Source of the DNA: Planctomycetota bacterium
GTDB taxonomy: Bacteria > Planctomycetota > UBA1135 > UBA2386
Assembly (NCBI GenBank): GCA_025459175.1
Contig: JALORC010000002.1
Location: forward strand, 62,001-126,000
Length of the DNA: 64,000 nucleotides
Reading direction: 5' to 3'
The translations under genes were made by a program, and so were the position numbers. This document shows, in pieces, positions 43,945-51,505 of the stretch; the first letter of the stretch is position 1, and each line of letters starts with the position of its first letter. The notes beneath the pieces are model-generated. The model saw only the letters and a list, made by a program, of their open reading frames with translations, had not been told where the DNA came from and ran no database searches.

Positions 43945-45459
43945 GTGAACGTCTTCGACTTCCTCGCCGAGGCCGCCCGCCGCTGGCCCACCCGCAAAGC
44001 GCTGCGCCAGGGTCCGCGCGAGATCGACTACGCGACCGCCGAGCGACTGGCGCGCCAGCTCGCGGCGTCGCTGCACGCGCGCGGCGTGCGACCGGGCGAT
44101 CGCATCGGTTGCCTCATGCACAACGAGCTGGATCACCTGCTCGCCTACTTCGGCACCGCAGCCGCCGGCGCGATCCTGGTGTCGCTGAACACGCGCCTGT
44201 CGCCGGGCGAACAGCAGCACATCCTCGCGCACGCAGAGGCGAAGCTGCTGCTGCACGACGCTGCGCACGGCGAACGCGCGGCCGGGCTCGGCCCCCCGCT
44301 GCCCGGCGGCGCGCTGGCGGTGGCACGCGCGATCGACGACGGGCGCGCCGGCAGCTCGCCGCTGCCGCTCGCCGGCGCCGACGCACCGGCGCACCTGTAC
44401 TACACCAGCGGCACCACCGGCGCGCCGAAGGGCGTGGTGCTCACGCATCGCAACGTCTGCACGCACGCGCGCGCGGCGATCCTCGAGCTCGGCCTCGGCA
44501 CGCACGACACCTGGGCGCACATCGCGCCGATGTTCCATCTCGCCGACGCGTGGGCCACCTTCGCGATCACCGCGGTCGGCGGCACGCACGTGTTCCTGCC
44601 GCACTTCACGCCCGACGCCGCGCTCGACCTGCTCGCGGCCGAACGCGTCACGATCACCAATCTGGTGCCGACGATGCTGAACCTGATGGTCAAGGCGCCC
44701 GGCGCCGGCGATCGTCAGTACTCGCTGCGCGTGATGCTGAGCGGCGGCGCGCCGATCGCGCCCGACGTCGTGCGCCGCATCCTGGCGACGTTCCGCTGCG
44801 ACTACGTGCAGACCTACGGGATGACGGAGACGAGTCCGTATCTGACGCTGAGTCTGCTGTCGCCGGCGCTGCAGGCGTTGCCGCCCGAGCAGCAGCTGCT
44901 GTGGAAGTGCAAGACCGGGCGGCCGTTCCACGGGGTGCAATTGGAGGTCGTCGACGACGACGGGCGGCCGGTCGCCGCCGACGGCAAGCAGGTCGGTGAG
45001 ATCCGCGTGCAGGGTGCGACGGTGACGCCGGGCTACTGGCAGAACCCGGCGGCGACCGCGGCGGCGTTCGATCGCGACGGCTTCCTGCGCACCGGCGACC
45101 TCGCGACGATCGATGCGCACGGTTACGTCGACATCGTCGATCGCAAGAAGGACGCCATCAAGACCGGCGGCGAGACGGTCTACTCGGTCGAGGTCGAACA
45201 CGTGCTGTATGCGCACCCGGCCGTGCTCGAGTGCGCGGTGTTCGGGCTGCCCGATGCGACCTGGGGCGAACGCGTCACCGCCGCCGTCGTGCTGCGCCCC
45301 GGCAGCGTCGCCACCGCGGCCGAGCTGATCGCGTTCTGTCGCGACCGCATCGCCCACTACAAGGCGCCGAAGGAAGTGCGCTTCCTCGACGCGCTGCCGC
45401 GCACCGGTTCGGGCAAGATCACCAAGAAGGCGCTGCGCGACGGGCCGGCCGGCGCGTGA
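43945..45459 (+). CDS. acyl-CoA synthetase (AMP-dependent, FadD-like)
   Basis: 504 aa ANL superfamily enzyme. Core motifs in order: A3 'YYTSGTTGAPKGVVLTHRN', A5 'YGMTETSP', A7 'RTGDLATIDAHGYVDIVDRK', and A10 'TGSGKITKKAL' with the C-terminal catalytic Lys. It activates a carboxylic acid, probably a medium- or long-chain fatty acid, to the acyl-CoA; the size and 'HLADAWATFAITAVGGTHV' resemble long-chain enzymes. The start is a GTG (VNVFDFLAEAARRWP). It follows the DUF695 gene by about 60 bp. Confidence 0.93.
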   Translation: MNVFDFLAEAARRWPTRKALRQGPREIDYATAERLARQLAASLHARGVRPGDRIGCLMHNELDHLLAYFGTAAAGAILVSLNTRLSPGEQQHILAHAEAKLLLHDAAHGERAAGLGPPLPGGALAVARAIDDGRAGSSPLPLAGADAPAHLYYTSGTTGAPKGVVLTHRNVCTHARAAILELGLGTHDTWAHIAPMFHLADAWATFAITAVGGTHVFLPHFTPDAALDLLAAERVTITNLVPTMLNLMVKAPGAGDRQYSLRVMLSGGAPIAPDVVRRILATFRCDYVQTYGMTETSPYLTLSLLSPALQALPPEQQLLWKCKTGRPFHGVQLEVVDDDGRPVAADGKQVGEIRVQGATVTPGYWQNPAATAAAFDRDGFLRTGDLATIDAHGYVDIVDRKKDAIKTGGETVYSVEVEHVLYAHPAVLECAVFGLPDATWGERVTAAVVLRPGSVATAAELIAFCRDRIAHYKAPKEVRFLDALPRTGSGKITKKALRDGPAGA

Positions 45460-45493
45460 CGAATCGGCGTCGTTCGCAGCTACACTGCGCCCC

Positions 45494-45955
45494 GTGAAGG
45501 TCTTCCTCGACGTCGACGGCGTGCTGCTCGGTACCGACCGCGAACGACCGCAGCGGCTGCTGCTCGCCGACCACGCGCTCGACTTCCTCGCCTTCGCGCT
45601 CGCCCGCGCCGAGGTCTACTGGCTCACCCCACACTGCCGCGGCGACGCGCGCGCGGTCGTCGACCACATCGTGCGCCACAGCAAGGCCAGCGACCGCGAA
45701 CGGGTGATGAAGCTGGCGCCGCAGGTGCGTGCGACCGACTACCGCGGTCTGCGCACCGAGGCGCTGCCCGCCGACGGTCGCTTCGTGTGGCTCGACGACG
45801 CGCCCGAGCAGGGCGAACTGGCGATGCTGCGCGGGCGCGGCTGGCTCGATCGCTGGCTGTTCGTCGACACCCGCGAAGAACCCGAGGACCTGCTGCGGGC
45901 ACGGCAGGTGCTGGCGCAGCGACTCGGCGGCAAGGCGCAGAGCCACGGTGGCTGA
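45494..45955 (+). CDS. small HAD-like hydrolase
   Basis: 153 aa beginning at a GTG. 'KVFLDVDGVLLG' is HAD motif I with both aspartates; 'YWLTPHC' stands where motif II (S/T) is expected and 'FVWLDDAP' where motif IV is expected. There is no cap domain. Substrate unknown. It lies 34 bp behind the acyl-CoA synthetase gene. Confidence 0.8.
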   Translation: MKVFLDVDGVLLGTDRERPQRLLLADHALDFLAFALARAEVYWLTPHCRGDARAVVDHIVRHSKASDRERVMKLAPQVRATDYRGLRTEALPADGRFVWLDDAPEQGELAMLRGRGWLDRWLFVDTREEPEDLLRARQVLAQRLGGKAQSHGG

Positions 45956-45967
45956 ACGGCGCGCGCA

Positions 45968-47005
45968 TCAGCGCGTCGTGTGTTCCTGCTCGAGGTGCCG
46001 CCGCAGCGGATCGCCGCCGAAGTCGCGATCGCGATCGCGCCAGACGGTGTGCACGTGGTTGGCGTCGTTCTGCGTGTTGTCGTATTCGAGCACGAACGTC
46101 GCGCCCTGCAGCCGCCAGTAGTGGCCCTGACCGCGCTCGGTGCCGCCCATCCAGACGAACCGGATCGAGTCGCGCTGCGCGTCGATGCGGTCGAGTTCGC
46201 GCCGGGCGAACTCGCCGCGCAGCCGCTGGGCGAACCGTTCGACCACCCGCCACAGCAGGGCGCGCTGCCGTTCGTTCATCGCGGTGGCCGCGAGCCCTTG
46301 TTCGTGGATGCGGTCGAAACCGGCATTCGGAGTCAGCAGCACATCGGGCGGTGCAGGCGCGGCGGTGATGGCGAGGCGCCGCTGCGCCTCGTCGAGGCTC
46401 GCCAGCAGCTCGCGCGCCAGATCCTCCTCGGCGGCCAGCACCCGGTGCCCGGCGTCGGGGCCCTCGCGCAGCTCGTGCGGATTGCTGCCGAGGAAGTGCG
46501 GCGTCGTGCCGCACAACCAACCGGCGAAGAACGTGAAGTGCAGCGACACGTGATGACCCTGCAGCCGGATCGCGAACGCGTTCTCGAGGCCCGGTTCGCC
46601 GGCGATCGACAGCGCATAACGATCGGGATCGCGGTGGCTCGCATCGCGACCATCGCGGCTCTCGATCGCCCGCAGCACGTGTTCGAGCTGCACGATCGCC
46701 ATCGTCGTGGCGAGCCCCTGCGCGCTCAGCAGCGTGCGCAACAGCGCCTGCAGCCGCTGGTGCCCGGCCGCATCGAGCGCCCCGAACTCGATGCCGGCGT
46801 AGCGGCCCGGCACGTACGCCCACTGGGTGCGCTCGGCGTCGTCGAACGACCGCTGCGCCTCGCTGCGCAGCTCCGGCGGCAGCGCGTCCAGCAGCGCGCG
46901 GGTGGCGTGCACGACCTCCACCACCGCCGGATCGACCGCGACCGTCGGCCGCGATGCACAACCGAGCGACGTCCACAGGAGAATTGCAGCAGTGGCAACG
47001 CGCAT
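45968..47005 (-). CDS. DUF3500 lipoprotein-like protein at the end of the his operon
   Basis: 345 aa from ATG 47005; a GTG at 47014 is also possible. 'TAAILLWTSLGCAS' is a signal with a weak lipobox. The body matches DUF3500: 'GLENAFAIRLQGHHVSLHFT', 'PHFLGSNPHELREG', 'VWMGGTERGQGHYWRLQG' and 'LEYDNTQNDANHVHTVWRD'. Its start is only about 10 bases beyond the hisD stop, so it is probably transcribed with the his genes, although a role in histidine synthesis is not expected. Convergent with the HAD-like gene. Confidence 0.8.
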   Translation of the reverse strand: MRVATAAILLWTSLGCASRPTVAVDPAVVEVVHATRALLDALPPELRSEAQRSFDDAERTQWAYVPGRYAGIEFGALDAAGHQRLQALLRTLLSAQGLATTMAIVQLEHVLRAIESRDGRDASHRDPDRYALSIAGEPGLENAFAIRLQGHHVSLHFTFFAGWLCGTTPHFLGSNPHELREGPDAGHRVLAAEEDLARELLASLDEAQRRLAITAAPAPPDVLLTPNAGFDRIHEQGLAATAMNERQRALLWRVVERFAQRLRGEFARRELDRIDAQRDSIRFVWMGGTERGQGHYWRLQGATFVLEYDNTQNDANHVHTVWRDRDRDFGGDPLRRHLEQEHTTR

Positions 47006-47015
47006 CCGGCGCACG

Positions 47016-48284
47016 CTACGCGATCGGCGACCGCGATACCCGCCGTTCGGCCGCCCGCGCGTGCGCCTCGAGCCCCTCGAGCCGGGCCAGCGCCGCGCAA
47101 TCGCCCGCGATCGCCGCGGCGTCGTCGATGCGCGACCACGTCGACGCCCGCAGGAACGTGAACACCGACAACCCGGCCTGGAAGCGCGCGCCGCCGCCGG
47201 TCGGCAGCACGTGGTTGGGGCCGAGGCCGTAGTCGCCGAACACCTCGGCGCTGCGCGAACCCACGAACAAGCTGCCGTACGCAGTGCACTGCGGCGCGAT
47301 CGAATCGGGGTCGCGCACGCACAGCTCGAGGTGCTCCGGCGCGAGCCGGTTGGCGATGGCGACCGCGGTGCGCAGGTCGGGCACGAGCACCACGAAACCG
47401 TTGCGCCGCAGTGCCGCGGCCGCGGTGCCGGCGGTCGGCAGATCGACGAGCTGGCGCCCCAGTTCGTCGTCGACCGCCGCCGACAGCGCCGCGTCGGTCG
47501 TTACCAGCATCGGCACCGCATCGTCATCGTGCTCGGCCTGCGCCAGCAGGTCCGCGGCGACGAGGCGCGGGTCAGCACTGCCGTCGGCGACCACCAGCAG
47601 TTCGCTCGGACCGGCGAGCCCGTCGATGCCGACCTCACCGACCAGGTGCTTCTTCGCCGCGGTGACGAAGCGGTTGCCCGGCCCGACGATCACGTCGACG
47701 GCCGGCCCGCCGATGCCGAACGCGAACGCCGCGATCGCCTGCGCCCCGCCGACCGCCAGCAGCTGCTCCGCCCCGGCGATGGCGGCGGCCGCCAACGTGA
47801 TCGGCGCCGGCCGTGGACTCGCGACCACCACCGTGCTCACCCCCGCCACGTGCGCCGGGGTCACCGTCATCAGCACCGAACTCGGCAGCGGGTGCCTGCC
47901 GCCCGGCGCATAGGCACCGACCGCAGCCACCGGCAGCCAGCGATGCCCGGCGCGCCCACCCGGCACGGCGACCTCGAGGTCTTGCAGCCCCGCGCGCTGT
48001 GCGTCCGCGAAGGCGCGGATGCGTTCGGCGGTGCGTTCGAGCAGGCGGCGCGACGCCGCCGGCAGCGCGTCGCGGGCCGCGAGCAGCTGTTCGCGATCGA
48101 GCCACAGCGGTGAGCCGGGTGAGAGGTCGCCGAGCTGCTCGGCGTGGCGCCGCAGCGCTCGTTCGCCCCCTTCGCGAACGTCCTCGACGATGCGAGCGGC
48201 CAGCGCCGCGGTCGACGGATCGACGGGGACACGCGGGCGCGCCTGCGCCTCGGCGACCGAACAACGACGCAAGATCGTGGTCAT
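47016..48284 (-). CDS. hisD: histidinol dehydrogenase
   Basis: 422 aa. Performs the last two oxidations from histidinol to histidine, with NAD and Zn2+. Seen: 'PGGRHPLPSSVLMTVTPAHV' with 'YAPGG', 'GPGNRFVTAAKKHLVGEVGI', 'LLAQAEHDDDA' with the Zn-binding Gln and His, 'LAPEHLEL' with the catalytic Glu-His pair, and 'GLGPNHVLPTGGGARF'. Length is normal. The ATG overlaps the hisA/I/E stop (ATGA). A basic C-terminal tail is the only variation. Confidence 0.97.
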   Translation of the reverse strand: MTTILRRCSVAEAQARPRVPVDPSTAALAARIVEDVREGGERALRRHAEQLGDLSPGSPLWLDREQLLAARDALPAASRRLLERTAERIRAFADAQRAGLQDLEVAVPGGRAGHRWLPVAAVGAYAPGGRHPLPSSVLMTVTPAHVAGVSTVVVASPRPAPITLAAAAIAGAEQLLAVGGAQAIAAFAFGIGGPAVDVIVGPGNRFVTAAKKHLVGEVGIDGLAGPSELLVVADGSADPRLVAADLLAQAEHDDDAVPMLVTTDAALSAAVDDELGRQLVDLPTAGTAAAALRRNGFVVLVPDLRTAVAIANRLAPEHLELCVRDPDSIAPQCTAYGSLFVGSRSAEVFGDYGLGPNHVLPTGGGARFQAGLSVFTFLRASTWSRIDDAAAIAGDCAALARLEGLEAHARAAERRVSRSPIA

Positions 48285-49552
48285 GACGGCTCCTTGTTGC
48301 TGCAGGCTCGCCGCGACACACGGCGCTCGCGACGATCGAGTTCGGCGGCGACGTCGGCGAGACCGACCCCGGCGGCGGCCATGCGTACCAACGCGAAGTA
48401 GAACAGGTCCGCTGCCTCGTGCCGGACGTCGGCATCGACGGCCGCGAGTTCGTGCGCTTCCTCGACCAGCTTGGCTTCGAGCAGCGACGGATCGCGCAGC
48501 AGCCGCGCGGTGTTCGACGGAGTCGCGAGCTCGCCCGGCGGCAGCTGTGCCGCGATCGCCGCGAGCCGGCGCGACAGCCGCCCGAGGCCACGTTCGTCGC
48601 CCCAGCAGCTGCGCGTCGAGAGGTGGCAGAAGCCATCGCCGTGCTGCCGCACCGTGAAGCGCAGCGCGTCGCGGTCGCAGTCGAGATCGACCGCGAGCAG
48701 TTCTTGCCACGCCCCCGACGACTCCCCCTTCACCCACAGGCCGCGACTGCGACTGTGGTAGATGCCGCGCCGCCGCTGCACCGCTTGGCGCAGGCTCTCG
48801 GCGTTCGACCAGCAGAGGCCCAGCGCCGTGCCGAGTTCGTCGACGACGACGGTCGGCCACAACCCGTCGGCGCGATCGCTGACCAGCGGCGCGGCGATCG
48901 CGTCGGCGAGCGACAGGCGACCGGTGTAGAGCGCCATGCCGACCTGCGCATCGGCACCCATGCGATCGAGCGCCGCCACTTCGTCGGCGGTCGTCACGCC
49001 ACCGGCGATCGTCACACGCGCATCGCCGGCGTGCCGCACGATCTCGGCGGCGCGCGCGAGGTCGGTGCCCTGCAGCCGCCCTTCGCGCTCGACGAAGGTG
49101 ACCAGGAAACCGCCGCACAGCGAACGCAGCGCCGCCAGCCGCTCGAACAGCGCCCGCCCGCTGCGCTGTCGCCAGCCGTGCGTGACGACCTCACCACCGC
49201 GTTCGTCGAGCGCCACCACGACGCGTTCGCGCGGCAGACGCGCGAGCAGCGCCGGTTCGGCGGCGGTGCCGATCACGATGCGCGCGGCGCCGGCATCGAG
49301 CCAAGCCACGGCCGTCGCGTAGTCTCGGATGCCGCCGCCGACGCGCACCCGGTGCGCGTGGCACAGTTCGGTGATCAGCTCGCGGTGACTGCCCTCGCCG
49401 CGCGCGGCGTCGAGGTCGACCACCGCCACTTCGCCCGCCAGCGCGAACTGCGCCAGCAGCGGTCGCGGATCGCCGGCGTCGATCGCCAGCGTCTCGCCAC
49501 CGACGAGCTGCACCGTGCGACCACCCTGCAGATCGATCGAGGGAACGATCAT
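48281..49552 (-). CDS. hisA/hisI/hisE: trifunctional HisA-HisI-HisE fusion
   Basis: 423 aa with three enzymes in one chain. Residues 1-225 are HisA (ProFAR isomerase), a TIM barrel with both catalytic aspartates (Asp7 in 'PSIDLQGG', Asp116 in 'ALDERGGEV'), 'VGGGIRDYAT', 'IAGGVTTADEV' and 'YTGRLSLADAI'. Residues 230-320 are HisI (PRA-CH): 'IYHSRSRGLWVKGESSGAWQ', 'DLDCDRDALRFTVRQ', 'FCHLSTRSC' with Mg- and Zn-binding residues intact. Residues 322-410 are HisE (PRA-PH): 'PSLLEAKLVEEAHELAA' and 'HEAADLFYFALVRMA'. Steps 2, 3 and 4 of the pathway are thus joined. Overlaps hisF and hisD by four bases on either side. Confidence 0.95.
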   Translation of the reverse strand: MIVPSIDLQGGRTVQLVGGETLAIDAGDPRPLLAQFALAGEVAVVDLDAARGEGSHRELITELCHAHRVRVGGGIRDYATAVAWLDAGAARIVIGTAAEPALLARLPRERVVVALDERGGEVVTHGWRQRSGRALFERLAALRSLCGGFLVTFVEREGRLQGTDLARAAEIVRHAGDARVTIAGGVTTADEVAALDRMGADAQVGMALYTGRLSLADAIAAPLVSDRADGLWPTVVVDELGTALGLCWSNAESLRQAVQRRRGIYHSRSRGLWVKGESSGAWQELLAVDLDCDRDALRFTVRQHGDGFCHLSTRSCWGDERGLGRLSRRLAAIAAQLPPGELATPSNTARLLRDPSLLEAKLVEEAHELAAVDADVRHEAADLFYFALVRMAAAGVGLADVAAELDRRERRVSRRACSNKEPS

Positions 49553-50304
49553 GGCCGCACCTCGATGCCGCGGCGTCGCAGCTCCTGCTTGATCGATCCC
49601 ACCGTGGTGTCGCCGTCGTGCAGGATCGAAGCGAGCAGCACCGCGTCGGCACCGACGGTCAAGGCCGCCTCCAGATCCGCGGCGTTCCGCGCTCCCCCCG
49701 AAGCGATCACCGGCACCGCGACCGCCGCCCGCATCGCGCGCAACAGGGCGAGGTCGTAGCCAGTGCGCGTGCCGTCGCGGTCGACGCTGGTCAGCAGCAC
49801 TTCGCCGGCGCCGAGCGCCGTCGCGGTGCGGGCCCAGGCCATCGCGTCGAGTCCGGTGCGCAGCCGACCGCTGTCGACGACTACCTCCCAGTTGCCGGCG
49901 GTGTCGGCCGCCGCGTCGATCGCGATCACGACACACTGCGAACCGAAGCGCGCGGCCAGCTCGGCCAGCAGCGCCGGGGTCCGCACCGCGGCACTGTTGA
50001 CCGCGACCTTGTCGGCGCCGGCGGCCAGCAGCCGTTCGGCCGCGGCGACGTCGCGCACGCCACCGCCGACGGTCAGCGGGATCGCCGCCACCGCGCGCAC
50101 GGCGGCCACCGTCGCGAGCGCGGCGCCGCGCGCTTCGATCGTCGCGGCGACATCGAGCAGCACCAGTTCGTCGGCGCCGTCGTCGGCATAGCGCTGCGCG
50201 CACTGCGCCGGATCGCCGGCATCGCGGAGCTCGCGGAAGCGCACGCCCTTCACCACCCGCCCGTCGCGGCAGTCGAGACAAGGCACGATGCGTGGCAGCA
50301 ACAT
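49549..50304 (-). CDS. hisF: imidazole glycerol phosphate synthase, cyclase subunit
   Basis: 251 aa TIM barrel with catalytic Asp11 ('CLDCRDGRVVKG') and Asp130 ('VVIAIDAA') at the same numbers as in the family. Phosphate-binding 'VGGGVRD' and 'IASGGARNAADL' are present. With HisH it converts PRFAR and glutamine-derived ammonia to IGP and AICAR. AICAR feeds into purine synthesis via PurH, also encoded in this window. Overlaps hisH by one base (TGATG). Confidence 0.98.
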   Translation of the reverse strand: MLLPRIVPCLDCRDGRVVKGVRFRELRDAGDPAQCAQRYADDGADELVLLDVAATIEARGAALATVAAVRAVAAIPLTVGGGVRDVAAAERLLAAGADKVAVNSAAVRTPALLAELAARFGSQCVVIAIDAAADTAGNWEVVVDSGRLRTGLDAMAWARTATALGAGEVLLTSVDRDGTRTGYDLALLRAMRAAVAVPVIASGGARNAADLEAALTVGADAVLLASILHDGDTTVGSIKQELRRRGIEVRP

Positions 50305-50909
50305 CAGCGCACCTCCGCGGCGGCGAGCCACCGGGTCAGCAACCGTTGGCCGTAGGCACCCGACAGCTCCGGGTGGAACTGGCAGGCGAGCAGCGAGCCG
50401 CGTTCGAACGCCGCGACGAAGCTGCCGCCGTGGTCGCTCACAGCACCGCGACATCCCGCCGGCACCGCGTCGAGGCGATAGCTGTTGGCGAACCAGGCGT
50501 GGCCCGGCTCGACCAGCCCACCGGGCGCGGCCTCGATGTGGTTCCAGCCGAGCTGCGGCACCCGCTGCGGGCCGGCGAAGCGCCGCACCGTCGCCGGCAC
50601 CGCGCCGAGCCCCTCGACGCCGGGACTCTCGTCGCTGGCCTCGCACAGCAGCTGCAGCCCGAGGCAGATCGCCAGCAGCGGGCGACCGGCCGCGATGCGT
50701 TCGCGCAACGGTGCGGTGAGCTCCAGTTCGTGCAGACGCCGCATCGCGGCGCCGAATGCACCGACGCCCGGCAGCACGACCCGAGCGGCGTCGACGAGTT
50801 CGCGCGCGCCGTTCACCGGCCGCACCTCGCAACCAAGCCGTCGGAACGCCGCGGCCACCGAGGCGGTGTTGGCGACGCCGGTCGGCACCAGCAACACGGT
50901 GGTGGTCAC
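50304..50909 (-). CDS. hisH: imidazole glycerol phosphate synthase, glutaminase subunit
   Basis: 201 aa class I glutamine amidotransferase. Catalytic triad Cys82 ('AICLGLQLLCE'), His179 and Glu181 ('CQFHPELSG'), with the family motif 'LPGVGAFGAAM'. It releases ammonia for HisF. The start is a GTG that overlaps the hisB stop (GTGA). Confidence 0.97.
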   Translation of the reverse strand: MTTTVLLVPTGVANTASVAAAFRRLGCEVRPVNGARELVDAARVVLPGVGAFGAAMRRLHELELTAPLRERIAAGRPLLAICLGLQLLCEASDESPGVEGLGAVPATVRRFAGPQRVPQLGWNHIEAAPGGLVEPGHAWFANSYRLDAVPAGCRGAVSDHGGSFVAAFERGSLLACQFHPELSGAYGQRLLTRWLAAAEVR

Positions 50910-51505
50910 AGGACCCCCTTCGTGCTCGGCACGCCGGCGCGGTCGAGGGCCACGGCGGCGCGCAGCGCCACCGCGACGGCCTTGAACGCCGCTTCGGTCT
51001 TGTGGTGATCGTTGTCGCCGGCCAGCACGGCGACGTGCAGCGCCATGCGGCCCGCGATCGCGAACGTGCGCAGGAAGTGCGTCAGGTTCTCGGTCGCCAC
51101 CGTCCCGAGCCGTTCGCGGACCAGCCGCAGCTCGATCGCCGGCCACGGTCGGCCCGAAAGGTCGACGACCGCACGCACGAGCGCTTCGTCTAGCGGCACG
51201 TGCGCACTGCCGAAGCGGGTGATGCCGGCGCGATCGCCGAGCGCCGTGTCGAGCGCCTGACCGAGCGCCAGCGCGGTGTCCTCGACGGTGTGGTGATCGC
51301 AGACCTCGAGGTCGCCGCTGGCGCGCAGCTCGAGGTCGAAGCGCGCGTGCAACGCCAACGCGTTCAGCATGTGATCGAGGAACGGCAGGCCGGTGGCGAT
51401 CGCACTGGTGCCGGTGCCATCGAGCACCAGCGTCAGTTCGAGCTGCGTTTCCTTCGTCGCGCGGCGCACGGTGGCGCGGCGCGGGACAGCGAGTCGGTCG
51501 GTCAT
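50906..51505 (-). CDS. hisB: imidazoleglycerol-phosphate dehydratase, monofunctional
   Basis: 199 aa. The repeated Mn-binding histidine motifs are complete: 'DHMLNALALHARFDL', 'DHHTVEDTALALG', and 'DNDHHKTEAAFKA'. There is no N-terminal HAD phosphatase as in E. coli HisB, so histidinol-phosphatase activity must come from elsewhere; the HAD domain fused to HisC directly upstream is the natural source. ATG overlaps the hisC stop (ATGA). Confidence 0.98.
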   Translation of the reverse strand: MTDRLAVPRRATVRRATKETQLELTLVLDGTGTSAIATGLPFLDHMLNALALHARFDLELRASGDLEVCDHHTVEDTALALGQALDTALGDRAGITRFGSAHVPLDEALVRAVVDLSGRPWPAIELRLVRERLGTVATENLTHFLRTFAIAGRMALHVAVLAGDNDHHKTEAAFKAVAVALRAAVALDRAGVPSTKGVL

